A stretch of DNA of 64,000 nucleotides from Cryobacterium arcticum (GTDB lineage Bacteria; Actinomycetota; Actinomycetes; Actinomycetales; Microbacteriaceae): positions 62,001-126,000 of the forward strand of contig NZ_QHLY01000012.1 in NCBI RefSeq assembly GCF_003185895.1, written 5' to 3'. Each line of letters starts with the position of its first letter. Position 1 is the stretch's first letter. Shown one piece after another: positions 17,776 through 26,233 of the stretch. Made by a program: the position numbers and the translations under genes. The notes beneath the pieces were generated by a model. It did no database searches. It was given only the letters and a program-made list of their open reading frames with translations, and was not told the origin of the DNA.

Positions 17776-18099
17776 TTGGAAAGCTCGGCCGCGACGAGGG
17801 CGTACGACGATCTTGTTTTGTCCATGAGCGTGGATCAGGACAACGATGTACTTGTCACTTCCGACGGGCTCCGCGCACGCGGTCGACTCTTCGCGTTTAT
17901 GGACGGCAACGACCTCGTGGTCGCCTTGCCCGAGGCCAGGGCGCGGGATCTTATACAACGCGCCGTTGGGTATGAATTCGAAGCGACGGGCCACCCCGGG
18001 CGGGCTTGGGTGCGGATCCGGGATAGGCAGCTTTGGTCGGAGCTCGCTCGTGAAGCGCACGAATACGTGGGCGAACCTCCCGTTGGTGGCGATTCCTGA
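17776..18099 (+). CDS. TfoX/Sxy-like (YjbR-like fold) small protein
   Basis: 107 aa from a TTG start preceded by AAGGAGG at 6 nt. The pattern GLRARGRLFAFMDGNDLVVALP, a glycine-containing middle and a WSELAREAHEYVG end match small actinobacterial TfoX-N/luciferase-like proteins of unknown role, usually 100-115 aa. An in-frame ATG at 17662, 1 nt after the glycosylase stop and with GAGGAA upstream, would add 38 residues of unlike composition. Either way it is last in the packed run that starts with the cupin. Confidence 0.6.
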   Translation: MESSAATRAYDDLVLSMSVDQDNDVLVTSDGLRARGRLFAFMDGNDLVVALPEARARDLIQRAVGYEFEATGHPGRAWVRIRDRQLWSELAREAHEYVGEPPVGGDS

Positions 18100-18367
18100 G
18101 TTCCCTTGCCGGGCCCTGATCTGCGCATCCGTTCGAGAAGTCGTCCTCGACCCGGATCATTTCCTCGAGTTGGGGTCCTCGTCCCCGATGATCCCGGTGG
18201 ACCTGCGGGCACAGGAGTTTTGGCCCCAGGGCGCCCGCGAAGTGGCCACGGCCACGGCCACATCCGCGTCGGCTCGGGGGTGTGATCGGTGATGCCACTA
18301 CACCTCCGTCAACCCACTGGGCAGAATTCGAGCAGGTCCAGGGATAGTGCTGTTCACACCACTTCTG

Positions 18368-18382
18368 CTTTAGTCGCTAAAG
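18368..18382. promoter_or_regulatory. Palindrome CTTTAG-TCG-CTAAAG, likely MarR operator
   Basis: A perfect 6-3-6 inverted repeat lies 7 bp before the ATG of the first gene of the 18390-20124 operon, whose second gene encodes a MarR-type repressor. The position, over the promoter or ribosome site, suits autoregulation. The binding protein is inferred from position alone. Confidence 0.5.
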
Positions 18383-18389
18383 TACTTAG

Positions 18390-18821
18390 ATGAGCACATT
18401 GGCCATTTTCGGTGCGACGGGCAAGACTGGTCGGCGCGTACTCGACCGCGTCCTCGCCGCAAAATATGACGTCCGCGTTCTCGTCCGTGATCCCGAGAAG
18501 CTGCCACGAGCAACCCGCGTTCAGCCGTCGTTGACGATCGTCCACGGTGACGTGCTGAACAGCGCCGATGTCGACCGCACAGTCCGCGACTCACGCGTGG
18601 TCCTCGCACTGTTCGGCCAGGTGAAGGGATCGACGAAGACTCTGCAGGCCGACGGCACCGACAACCTCGTGGCTGCGATGTCTCAACACGGCGTGCGGCG
18701 CATCGTGACCCTGGCGGGCGGGGGCCTTCGGGCCGACGGCCGTGATGACCTTGCCGACTTCATCCTGACCCAAATCGACGACCGCACATTCATCCATCAG
18801 ATGCCGTTCGTGAGCAACTGA
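18390..18821 (+). CDS. NAD(P)H-binding NmrA/YwnB-like protein with internal deletion
   Basis: 143 aa, against about 210 for the family. The Rossmann start IFGATGKTGRRVL (residues 6-18) and the ADGTDNLVAAMSQHGVRRIV segment are intact. Then AGGGLRAD joins directly to DLADFILTQIDDRTFIHQMP, which is the normal C-terminal end; the roughly 70 residues between, including the usual VLADxxxxE and DWTxVRPxxL parts, are missing in frame. It may be a short functional variant or a decayed gene. The ATG follows a palindromic operator; the stop overlaps the MarR start. Confidence 0.75.
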   Translation: MSTLAIFGATGKTGRRVLDRVLAAKYDVRVLVRDPEKLPRATRVQPSLTIVHGDVLNSADVDRTVRDSRVVLALFGQVKGSTKTLQADGTDNLVAAMSQHGVRRIVTLAGGGLRADGRDDLADFILTQIDDRTFIHQMPFVSN

Positions 18822-19261
18822 TGGCAGACCGCTACGACCGCGCGGCGCACATCGCCTTAGTGCTTGAGTCCGTAACGCTACTCAGCCAAATGATCGCTTC
18901 CGGTCCTCGGGTCCTGTTCCACGGGCGTGACCTCACTCGGACACAGATGCGCGCGCTATTCGTGTTGGCGCATGACGAATCGCCAGTCACCCCCGGGCGC
19001 CTCGCCAAGGTACTGGGAATCACAGCCGGAGCAATCACTCAGCTCATCGATGGATTAAAGGACCAGAAACTCGTTGAAACCGTGCCGAATCCAAACGACG
19101 CACGCTCCAGAGTCATCCGCCTGACCGCGAACGCCGATGATGAGGTCCGACGATTTGAACGCTCAACCGTGGAGCGCATGATGCCACGTTTCGCCGCGGT
19201 TGACGATGCTGGGCTGACCGCGCTCTCGCAGACCATTTCACGCATAACGAAGGAACCATGA
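18821..19261 (+). CDS. MarR-family transcriptional regulator
   Basis: 146 aa. A winged helix at residues 45-110 includes VTPGRLAKVLGITAGAITQLIDGLKDQKLVE and the wing NPNDARSRVIRLT. Starts and stops overlap by ATGA-type junctions with both neighbours, so it is the middle gene of a three-gene operon with two NmrA-like NAD(P)-binding proteins. It probably represses the operon through the palindrome at 18368 and responds to a phenolic or quinone-like ligand; that ligand is inference. Confidence 0.88.
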   Translation: MADRYDRAAHIALVLESVTLLSQMIASGPRVLFHGRDLTRTQMRALFVLAHDESPVTPGRLAKVLGITAGAITQLIDGLKDQKLVETVPNPNDARSRVIRLTANADDEVRRFERSTVERMMPRFAAVDDAGLTALSQTISRITKEP

Positions 19262-20124
19262 GTACTCATCATGCAGTGTTCGTGACCGGCGCCAGCGGCA
19301 CCGTCGGTTCATCCGTCGTTCAATACCTGCTCGAGCTCGGCGTCCCCGTCGTCGCAGCAACGCGAAGTAATGCGGATGCCACCCGGTTGGCGCCTGGGGC
19401 AGAGTCACGCCATTTCGACTTAGCGATGACACGCATGGAGCTTGAGGCGGCACTGTCGGGATGCGATCGCCTCTTCTTGATGAGGCCTCCGGCGATCTCT
19501 GATGTGCAGACCTACCTCTTTCCCCTCATTGACGCGGCGCAGCGAGTTGGAATCCGGCAGATCGTGTTCCTCTCCTTACAAGGAGTGCAGGGCAACAAGA
19601 GAACTCCGCACCACGCGGTCGAGCAGTACTTGAAGCGAATCGACGCGCCGTACACGTCGCTGCGTCCGAACTTCTTCATGCAAAATCTCACCGCGATGTA
19701 CGGGGCGGAGATTCGTGAGAGCAGCGAGATCTTCGTTCCGGCCGGGCGCTCGTTCACAGCGTTTATCGACGCGCGCGACGTTGGTCGTGTCGCTGCCGCC
19801 GTCTTTACCAGCGGCGGCCACCTACGAAAGGCGTACACCCTGTCGGGCGAGCAGCCTCTTAGCTATGCGCGGATCGCTCGTACCCTTAGCCGTGTCCTTC
19901 AACGACCGATCCACTACGCCCGACCATCGGAACGAGAGTACCTCGACCGCCTTCGCTCCGAGGATCGACCCGGCGATTACATCGATGTGCAGAAAATGAT
20001 CTATCGCATCGTCCGCTGGAACATCTCCGCCTTCCCGAACCGAAAGATCCGCCAACTCACAGGCCGCCCGGCAACAACCTTTCTCGAATTCGCCGAACGA
20101 GAGAAAGCGGTGTGGGAACGCTGA
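19258..20124 (+). CDS. NmrA-family NAD(P)-binding protein (quinone oxidoreductase-like)
   Basis: 288 aa. VTGASGTVGSSVVQYL gives the Rossmann loop at residues 9-24. FLMRPPAISDVQTY and IVFLSLQGVQGNKRTPHH correspond to the active region of the NmrA/QorB-type atypical SDRs, and ARDVGRVAAAVF plus YTLSGEQPLSYARIA to the C-terminal part. Likely a NAD(P)H sensor or quinone reductase. The start overlaps the MarR stop. It is full length, unlike its distant relative at 18390. Confidence 0.85.
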   Translation: MSTHHAVFVTGASGTVGSSVVQYLLELGVPVVAATRSNADATRLAPGAESRHFDLAMTRMELEAALSGCDRLFLMRPPAISDVQTYLFPLIDAAQRVGIRQIVFLSLQGVQGNKRTPHHAVEQYLKRIDAPYTSLRPNFFMQNLTAMYGAEIRESSEIFVPAGRSFTAFIDARDVGRVAAAVFTSGGHLRKAYTLSGEQPLSYARIARTLSRVLQRPIHYARPSEREYLDRLRSEDRPGDYIDVQKMIYRIVRWNISAFPNRKIRQLTGRPATTFLEFAEREKAVWER

Positions 20125-20303
20125 CGGCCTGACAATGATGCGCATGCCGGCAAATGGCCGTCGTCGTCTCTTGGCGGGATTACTCGCAGTGGTACAGGCG
20201 AACGGTAGGCCGAAGGAGGATGACGAAGAGCATTTCGAGCTCATTTTGGTCGGTGGCACCGCCAGCGAAGCGGCAACTCTCTTCCAAGAATTTTTTCGGG
20301 AGC
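20125..20303. other. No assigned gene upstream of the DGPF promoter
   Basis: A forward frame from 20135 reads an acidic stretch (EDDEEHFELILVGG...) but runs on through the next gene in the wrong frame, and it has no recognisable family. Composition differs from the flanking genes. It is treated as an intergenic or degraded leader. Confidence 0.4.
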
Positions 20304-20330
20304 TGTCGAAAATGGGCTTGTCCGTTCGCT
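20304..20330 (+). promoter_or_regulatory. Candidate ECF42 promoter TGTCGA-N17-CGCT
   Basis: TGTCGA at 20304-20309 and CGCT at 20327-20330 stand 17 bp apart, about 40 bp before the DGPF gene at 20370. The same arrangement (TGTCGA, 17 bp, CGCT) occurs on the reverse strand at 22598-22624 before the second DGPF gene. ECF42 sigma factors are known to use a TGTCGA -35 and a CG-rich -10, so the locus sigma factor probably drives both. Confidence 0.65.
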
Positions 20331-20369
20331 ATAAGAATGAAACGGTTCCATTGACGAAAGGACACAACC

Positions 20370-20738
20370 ATGAAGTACGTCATCATGTTTACCTTCGACC
20401 CCGAGCTCGACGCGCAAGTGTCGGAGGACCGGATGCAGGGCCTCTACGGGCGCGCCAACCAGTGGTACGGAGAGAACGCGGCGCAGATCGCCGATGGTGG
20501 AGCCCAACTGCAGCCCGTCGAGACGGCGACCACCGTGAAGTACGGCGAGAGCGGCAGCGTCGTGGTCGATGGGCCGTTCTCCGAGGCTAAGGAGGTCGTC
20601 GGCGGCTTCAGTGTCATCGACGTCCCGGATATGGACGCCGCGATCGCGCTGGTTCGGACATGGCCGTTCCTCGAACTGCCCGGCTGGGGTGTGGAGATCC
20701 GCCCGATCTTGACCATCGCCAGCCAGTCCGAGGAGTGA
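20370..20738 (+). CDS. YciI-type DGPF-domain protein
   Basis: 122 aa. It opens MKYVIMFTFDPE and carries VVDGPFSEAKEVVGGFSVI, the DGPF signature for which the family is named, then the GVEIRPI end. The fold is a ferredoxin-like YciI dimer; proposed roles range from hydrolase to small-molecule binding. AAAGGA lies 8 nt before the ATG, and its stop overlaps the GTG of the sigma factor. Association with an ECF42 sigma factor is a known genomic signature. Confidence 0.9.
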   Translation: MKYVIMFTFDPELDAQVSEDRMQGLYGRANQWYGENAAQIADGGAQLQPVETATTVKYGESGSVVVDGPFSEAKEVVGGFSVIDVPDMDAAIALVRTWPFLELPGWGVEIRPILTIASQSEE

Positions 20739-22021
20739 GCGGTTCGGATGCCGCGGCCCGTCCGGACGACGCCAGCGCGCCGAGCGGCGAGGTCGCGGCG
20801 TCCGATCTCCTTCTCTCGCAAGTCGTGCGCGAGCAGTCCGGACGAATCGTGGCGGCGCTGGCCCGGTCTCTCGGCAGCCTGGACATCGCTGAAGAGGCGG
20901 TGGCCGAGGCCGTCGAGGAGGCGCTCCGCGCGTGGCGAAAGGGCGGGATCCCGCCGAACCCGGGCGCTTGGCTCACGCAAGCCGCGCGCCATAACGCGCT
21001 CGATCGCCTGCGCCGCGAGAAGAGGTACCGCGAGAAGCTGGCCAGCATGGTACCCGGCATCGACTCGGAGTCCGCGGTGCTGGAAAACGCCTGGCCCGAT
21101 TCGTCCGCCGAGCTCGACGACCGGCTTTCGCTGCTGTTCGGCTGCTGCCACCCCGCACTGGCGCCGGAGGCTCAACTCGCGCTCACGCTGCGAGCGGTGT
21201 GCGGCCTCACCACGGCGCAGATCGCGCGTGCCACCTTCAGCACCGAGCCCGCGACGGCGCAGCGAATCGTGCGCGCCAAGCGGAAGATCGGCGCGACCGG
21301 CATCCCGCTGCGTATACCGGACGCGACGGATCGGGCGGCACGACTCGACATCGTCCTCACGATCGTGTCAGTCATGTACAACGAAGCTCATCTCGTCGCC
21401 GGTGGCGACGCCGCCGCGGACCGCGACCTCGCCGATGACGCGCTGTGGCTGGCAGGCGTGATTGCGGCGGCGCTTCCGCGTGAGGCGGAGGCTCACGGCC
21501 TCCTCGCGCTAATGCTGTTCCACCGGGCGCGGGAATCGGCGCGGTCCGTGGACGGCGAACTGGTGCTGATGGCCGATCAGGACCGGTCAAGATGGAACCA
21601 GACTCTCATCGTTCGCGCACGCGCCGAGCTGGACCAGGCCGCCCGGTTACGGCGCCCAGGCCGTTGGCAGCTGCACGCGGCGATCGCCGCGTGTCACGCG
21701 GATGCCGAGACCACAGCGGAAACCGACTGGCTGCAGGTGCTCGTGCTCTATGACCTGCTCCTTGGCTACGACCCATCGCCTGTGGTGCGGCTCAATCGCG
21801 CCGTCGCGCTGGATCGGGTGGGAGCCCCCACGGCAGCGCTCACCGAGGTCGACGCCCTTGAGGGCCAGCTCACACGGGCCCACCTCTGGCATGCCGTGCG
21901 CGCGCACCTGCTGCGTCGGCTCGGACGCGACGACGAGGCAGTCGCCGCGGATCTGCACGCTCTGGAACTGACAGCGAACGACGCCGAGCGTCGACTCCTC
22001 GCTGCCCGCACCGCTAGGTGA
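20735..22021 (+). CDS. ECF42-type RNA polymerase sigma factor
   Basis: 428 aa, much longer than a usual ECF sigma. Region 2 is at about residues 25-95 (SGRIVAALARSLGSLDIAEE ... GGIPPNPGAWLTQAARHNALDRLRREKR). Region 4 is at about 125-180 (LFGCCHPAL, LTLRAVCGLTTAQIARATFSTEPATAQRIVRAKRKI). A C-terminal extension of roughly 240 residues with helical repeats (YDLLLGYDPSPVVRLNRAVAL) is the hallmark of the DGPF-linked ECF42 group, which has no anti-sigma factor. The GTG overlaps the DGPF stop by 4 nt. It likely activates both flanking DGPF genes and itself. Confidence 0.88.
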   Translation: MSGSDAAARPDDASAPSGEVAASDLLLSQVVREQSGRIVAALARSLGSLDIAEEAVAEAVEEALRAWRKGGIPPNPGAWLTQAARHNALDRLRREKRYREKLASMVPGIDSESAVLENAWPDSSAELDDRLSLLFGCCHPALAPEAQLALTLRAVCGLTTAQIARATFSTEPATAQRIVRAKRKIGATGIPLRIPDATDRAARLDIVLTIVSVMYNEAHLVAGGDAAADRDLADDALWLAGVIAAALPREAEAHGLLALMLFHRARESARSVDGELVLMADQDRSRWNQTLIVRARAELDQAARLRRPGRWQLHAAIAACHADAETTAETDWLQVLVLYDLLLGYDPSPVVRLNRAVALDRVGAPTAALTEVDALEGQLTRAHLWHAVRAHLLRRLGRDDEAVAADLHALELTANDAERRLLAARTAR

Positions 22022-22183
22022 CCGTTCGGTTGCGCGGCCTTACGCCGGTCTCGCGCCGCACGCGGCACACCAGGCTGTTGCGAGAGGTCGCCGCCTTCGC
22101 CTGGCGCGCCAGGGCCTGCGCCAGCGCGGCAGCGACCGCGTCCGCCTGCAGGGCGGACGCGGTCGGCTCGTCGCTGGGAGCGA

Positions 22184-22540
22184 TCAGAACGGGTTCGTCG
22201 ACGGGTCCACGAGCGGGCGAACCTCGACGCCGCCGAAGGGGGCCGGGCAGAGCTTAGCGATCTCGACGGCGTGGTTGAGGTCGCGGGCCTCGAAAGAGTA
22301 GTAGCCGCCGAAGGCCTCCTTGGACTCAACGAACGGGCCGTCCGTCGCAGTGCCGCCACCCTTGATCGTTTTGGCCGTCGTCACGGACGCGAGCGCCCCT
22401 CCGCCCGTGAGGGTCCCACCGAGCTCGGAGACCTGCTTGGTGAACGTGTTGTGCGCGTCGACCAGCGCGCCCCACGCCTCGGGCGACATGGTCGCGTAGC
22501 GCGCCTGGTCTTCGTAGATGAGGACTATGTACTGGGACAT
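22184..22540 (-). CDS. YciI-type DGPF-domain protein, second copy
   Basis: 118 aa. It starts MSQYIVLIYEDQARYA and contains ATDGPFVESKEAFGGYYSFE and a GVEVRPLVDP end. GCAGGAGG before the ATG sets the start; an in-frame upstream extension is ignored. It converges on the sigma-factor gene and is preceded by a TGTCGA-N17-CGCT promoter matching that of the first DGPF gene. The two DGPF proteins share the motif but are otherwise well diverged. Confidence 0.9.
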   Translation of the reverse strand: MSQYIVLIYEDQARYATMSPEAWGALVDAHNTFTKQVSELGGTLTGGGALASVTTAKTIKGGGTATDGPFVESKEAFGGYYSFEARDLNHAVEIAKLCPAPFGGVEVRPLVDPSTNPF

Positions 22541-22597
22541 GGAGCTGCCTCCTGCATTAGATCGCGGGCCCGGCCTGTCCGGCCCCGTCATCAATAC

Positions 22598-22624
22598 AGC
22601 GAATAACCTGCCCCCGGATCGACA
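22598..22624 (-). promoter_or_regulatory. Candidate ECF42 promoter, second copy
   Basis: On the reverse strand, TGTCGA (22624-22619) and CGCT (22601-22598) are 17 bp apart, about 58 bp before the ATG at 22540. It matches the motif at 20304 in both boxes and in the bases after CGCT (RTA). A run of ten CCG units begins 27 bp upstream. Confidence 0.65.
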
Positions 22625-22650
22625 GCCAGGCCAAGATTGTTCAAATTTTC

Positions 22651-23102
<452 letters not shown>

Positions 23103-23138
23103 GGGCGGTGGCCGCGATTGTAGTCGAGCCCACCGCCC
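23103..23138. terminator. Stem-loop after the MoaF-like gene
   Basis: GGGCGGTGG and CCACCGCCC form a 9-bp stem around an 18-nt loop, 17 bp past the stop of the reverse-strand gene at 23156. A T-run is short (ttt) and lies only on the forward side. It is a plausible weak terminator. Confidence 0.4.
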
Positions 23139-23155
23139 TTTCGCATGCGTTGGGA

Positions 23156-23494
23156 TCAGCGCACGCGGGTCCAGGTGCCGGAGAGTTGCACGAACTCGCC
23201 GCCGATGACGGAGCTGGCCATGCAGGCGCCCTCGGTGTAGTCCTCGATGTGGGTGACGTGGTCGCCCGAGTCGGGTTCGGTCCAGCGCACGACGTAGAGT
23301 CCGTCGCGTACCTGGGCGGTGGTGTAGTCCATCGTCTCGGTGCGGCCTGCGATGGCGCCGCCGGTGACGTTGAAGGTGACGCTGGTCTCGGTGTTGAAGG
23401 TGATCTCGACGGTGAAGTGGCCGAGCGGGGTGTTCGGTCCGAGGTCAGCGAGCCAGGTCTGGCCAACGCTGGGAAGGGTGGCGTTGATGTTCAT
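23156..23494 (-). CDS. MoaF-related protein
   Basis: 112 aa. It has the lipocalin-like pattern of the MoaF N-terminal-like family: TVEITFNTETSVTFNV, a TMDYTTAQVRDGLYVVRWTE stretch and VTHIEDYTEG, ending GTWTRV. Family members are small beta-barrel proteins without a proven reaction, often beside oxidoreductases. It follows the quinone oxidoreductase gene by 29 bp on the same strand and is probably in its operon. Confidence 0.7.
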   Translation of the reverse strand: MNINATLPSVGQTWLADLGPNTPLGHFTVEITFNTETSVTFNVTGGAIAGRTETMDYTTAQVRDGLYVVRWTEPDSGDHVTHIEDYTEGACMASSVIGGEFVQLSGTWTRVR

Positions 23495-23523
23495 GGGAAT
23501 TGCTCTTTCTGTTGGGGGTGGGG

Positions 23524-24471
23524 TTAGAACTCGAGGATGAGGCGGCCGCGCAGGCCGCCCTGCTCGAGTCGTTTGTGGGCGGATGCCGCGTGGGCGGCCG
23601 GGTAGGTGGCGGCGATTCGGGTTGTGAGCTCGTTTCGCTCGACGGCCCGGGCGAGTCGTTGGATCGCGTCGTGACGCCGGTTCGAACGCATCACGTAGGA
23701 ACTGAACACACGAATGTCCCGACCTGGAGTCACCGAGGTGGGGAGGTAGAAGGCGATTTGCCCGCCGTCTCTGACGGCGCCCAGCACGGCATTCGTCAGG
23801 ATCGCGGCGTCAGCGAGAGCATCGGCGCCTCGCCCGTCGGTGGCAGCGAGCACACCGGTCACGAAGTCGGCATCGCGGTCGAGGATGACGGCGGCGCCGA
23901 AGCTGCGGACGAGAGCCTGATCCTTCAACGGTGCGTCGGCGATGACGCTCAGTCCGCGGCGGGCGGCGAGCTCGACGAGATACCCTCCTACGGCGCCCGT
24001 GGCACCGGTGACCGCGAGGGTCGAACCGGGTTCCAGGGCGAGTTCTTCCAGCGTGATCTCGGCTGTCAGAGCGTTGGACAAGAACGACGCGCCTTCGGTG
24101 TAGCCGATGTTCGGCGGCATGCCCGTGACGGACTCGGCGGGGAGCACGATGAGTTCGCTGTAGCCGCCGTGGCTGCCCTCGGGAACGACGAAGCCGATCA
24201 CGGGATCGCCCAGGCTGAGAGCGAAGCCATCGGGCTGGTCTGGACCGATCTCGTCGATCGTTCCGGCGACATCCATGCCCGGAACGATGGGATCGGTAAT
24301 CTCGCCGTCTTTGCCGGCGAAACCCCCAGAGCGGATGATCGCGTCGACCGGGTTGACCGCCGCCGCCCGCACCCTTATGCGTACCTCGCCGGGGCCCGCG
24401 TGCGGATCCGGGAGCTGGACGGGATGCAGCGTGCCCGGGTCGCCGTATTGAGTAAGACCGATGGCCTGCAT
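23524..24471 (-). CDS. NADP-dependent quinone oxidoreductase-like MDR protein
   Basis: 315 aa. It has the GroES-like N-domain (GEVRIRVRAAAVNPVDAIIRSGG), VPGMDVAGTIDEIG, and the nucleotide-binding GATGAVGGYLVELAARRG in the AdhP/Qor style. No zinc-binding cysteines are present, so it belongs to the zinc-free quinone-reductase branch. GAGGAAACA before the ATG sets the start. It is divergent from an MmyB-like regulator at 24639, likely its controller, and followed by the MoaF-like gene. Confidence 0.88.
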   Translation of the reverse strand: MQAIGLTQYGDPGTLHPVQLPDPHAGPGEVRIRVRAAAVNPVDAIIRSGGFAGKDGEITDPIVPGMDVAGTIDEIGPDQPDGFALSLGDPVIGFVVPEGSHGGYSELIVLPAESVTGMPPNIGYTEGASFLSNALTAEITLEELALEPGSTLAVTGATGAVGGYLVELAARRGLSVIADAPLKDQALVRSFGAAVILDRDADFVTGVLAATDGRGADALADAAILTNAVLGAVRDGGQIAFYLPTSVTPGRDIRVFSSYVMRSNRRHDAIQRLARAVERNELTTRIAATYPAAHAASAHKRLEQGGLRGRLILEF

Positions 24472-24638
24472 TGTTTCCTCGTTTCTTGAAGTGTGGCCGG
24501 TGCGGCACATCGGTTGACCTGATGGTGCCGCGCCCGTTCTTCCATCACAGCGCAAGACCGCCCAGAGCGGGATGCTGTGGTCTGAGGTGTTCCAGCAGGG
24601 CACCCCAGCGCGCTCCGGTTGGATCTAGCGTGATCACC

Positions 24639-25520
24639 ATGAGCAATAACGAGGATGTGCGCGCGTTCTTGATGTCGCGTCGCGCGAATGTGACGCCGGA
24701 GGATGTGGGGCTGCGTGGCGACACGACTCGCCGGGTACCGGGACTCCGCCGCAATGAGGTCGCGGTCCTCGCAGGGGTTAGCGTGGAGTACTACTCGCGG
24801 GTCGAACGCGGCAACCTCGCCGGAGTCTCTGATGCGGTGCTGGATGCCCTAGCCGGAGCGCTCCGGCTCGACGACGCTGAGCGGGCGCACCTGTTCGACC
24901 TGTCCCGGCAGGCCAACGCATCGCCGGTCCGTCGTGCCCGGCGAACACCCGCGCGAACCCTTCCGCCCGTCATGACCTGGACGCTCAATGCCATCACCGG
25001 CGGGGCAGCTTTCGTGCGCAACAACCGGCTCGACATCATCGCCGAGAACGCTCTGCTGCGCGGCCTCTATCGCGACGCATACGCCCTCGGTGAGCGCCCC
25101 GTGAACTTGGCGCGGTTCGCGTTTCTTCAGCGAGAGACCGCTGAGCAGTTCTACATGGACTGGAAAGCGGCAGCCGACCTCAACGTGGGCTTGCTCCGGA
25201 CGGAGGCCGGCCGCAGCCCGCACGACAAGGCGCTGCAGGATCTCATCGGCGAGCTCAGTGTGCGCAGCGAAGAATTTCGCCGGAGGTGGGCGGCGCACGA
25301 CGTGCGCGTGCACACCACCGCCCCGAAGCTGATCCGGCACCCTGTTGTGGGAGACCTCAACCTAGTGTTTCAGTCCTTTGACGCCGGAACCGACCCGGGC
25401 CTTCACCTCGTTACCTACACCGCCGAACCCGGCTCGCCGTCGGCTGAACGCCTTGCCCTGCTCGCGACCTGGGTGGCAACCACCGAATCGGAACAGCTCA
25501 CGGCCAAGAGGCAGGGATAA
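24639..25520 (+). CDS. XRE-type HTH regulator with MmyB-like ligand domain
   Basis: 293 aa. HTH at residues 5-70 (TRRVPGLRRNEVAVLAGVSVEYYSRVERG) and the MmyB ligand domain from about 105 (VRNNRLDIIAENAL ... HPVVGDLNLVFQSF). It is the same type as the regulator at 4791 and again divergent from an oxidoreductase, here the MDR protein at 24471. The ATG follows a poor ribosome site (tgatcacc). Confidence 0.88.
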   Translation: MSNNEDVRAFLMSRRANVTPEDVGLRGDTTRRVPGLRRNEVAVLAGVSVEYYSRVERGNLAGVSDAVLDALAGALRLDDAERAHLFDLSRQANASPVRRARRTPARTLPPVMTWTLNAITGGAAFVRNNRLDIIAENALLRGLYRDAYALGERPVNLARFAFLQRETAEQFYMDWKAAADLNVGLLRTEAGRSPHDKALQDLIGELSVRSEEFRRRWAAHDVRVHTTAPKLIRHPVVGDLNLVFQSFDAGTDPGLHLVTYTAEPGSPSAERLALLATWVATTESEQLTAKRQG

Positions 25521-25564
25521 TTCCTCGGTTTATTTGCGTTCGCTGGGGTTCACAGGTAGTCGAT

Positions 25565-25963
25565 TCAGGCCAGCGTATGGCCTGCCTCCGTCAGGATCGT
25601 TCGAGCCCTCTCGCTATCCGCCGCCTGCACCATGAGGATGTCCCCGTCGAACGTTGAGATGACGAACACAGCGCACCCGGCCGCCGACAGCGGCGCAACG
25701 AGGGACGTGACGACTCCTGTGAGTCCGAACGGGATCGGACCACTCGCGTAGAGGGCTCGCCATGTGCCATCGATTTGGGCATCGGCGGGTGCCCGCTCTG
25801 AAACACACACGATAGACAACTCCTGGGGAGTTCGTGTTATCGAGACGTATTCACCCGCCGACAAGGCGCTAAGGAGGTTTTTCGGCATCTCGGCGGTCGC
25901 AGGCAAGCGGGCAATGACGTAGTCGCCTGCGAGCTGGAAGAGTTCTACAGAGGGAGTCGGCAT
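25565..25963 (-). CDS. ACT-domain protein
   Basis: 132 aa with two ACT-like halves. LAGDYVIARLPATAEMP and YVSITRTPQELSIVCVSERAP form the first, and GIPFGLTGVVTSLVAPLSAAGCAVFVISTFDGDILMV type blocks the second (residues about 75-115). Such stand-alone ACT proteins bind amino acids; they resemble the CASTOR-type fold. It is a single gene that converges with the regulator at 24639. Confidence 0.8.
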   Translation of the reverse strand: MPTPSVELFQLAGDYVIARLPATAEMPKNLLSALSAGEYVSITRTPQELSIVCVSERAPADAQIDGTWRALYASGPIPFGLTGVVTSLVAPLSAAGCAVFVISTFDGDILMVQAADSERARTILTEAGHTLA

Positions 25964-26233
25964 CGGAGTGTCCTGGTTCTGCTTGCGCGGAAGGCCCCGA
26001 ATCGGGAAGCCACTAGCATCGCGCCGAAGCCATCATGCACGACGACGGGCTGTGGTCAAAATCCAGTTGTCGCGCTCTCCCGGAACTGAACTCCATACGG
26101 CATCCGCACAACCGGTGGGAATGATGTTCGACGTAAGGACCGATGGGTGCCCTGACAGAACGCCTCACGACAGAAACTCCCACTCGCCCGAAAACCGAGG
26201 TGTCATGGATACACACTTTCGAGAGGACCCACA

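Noticed and set aside
20135..20369. Possible acidic small protein before the DGPF gene
   Set aside because: The frame continues through the DGPF gene in another phase, and the candidate ECF promoter lies inside it.
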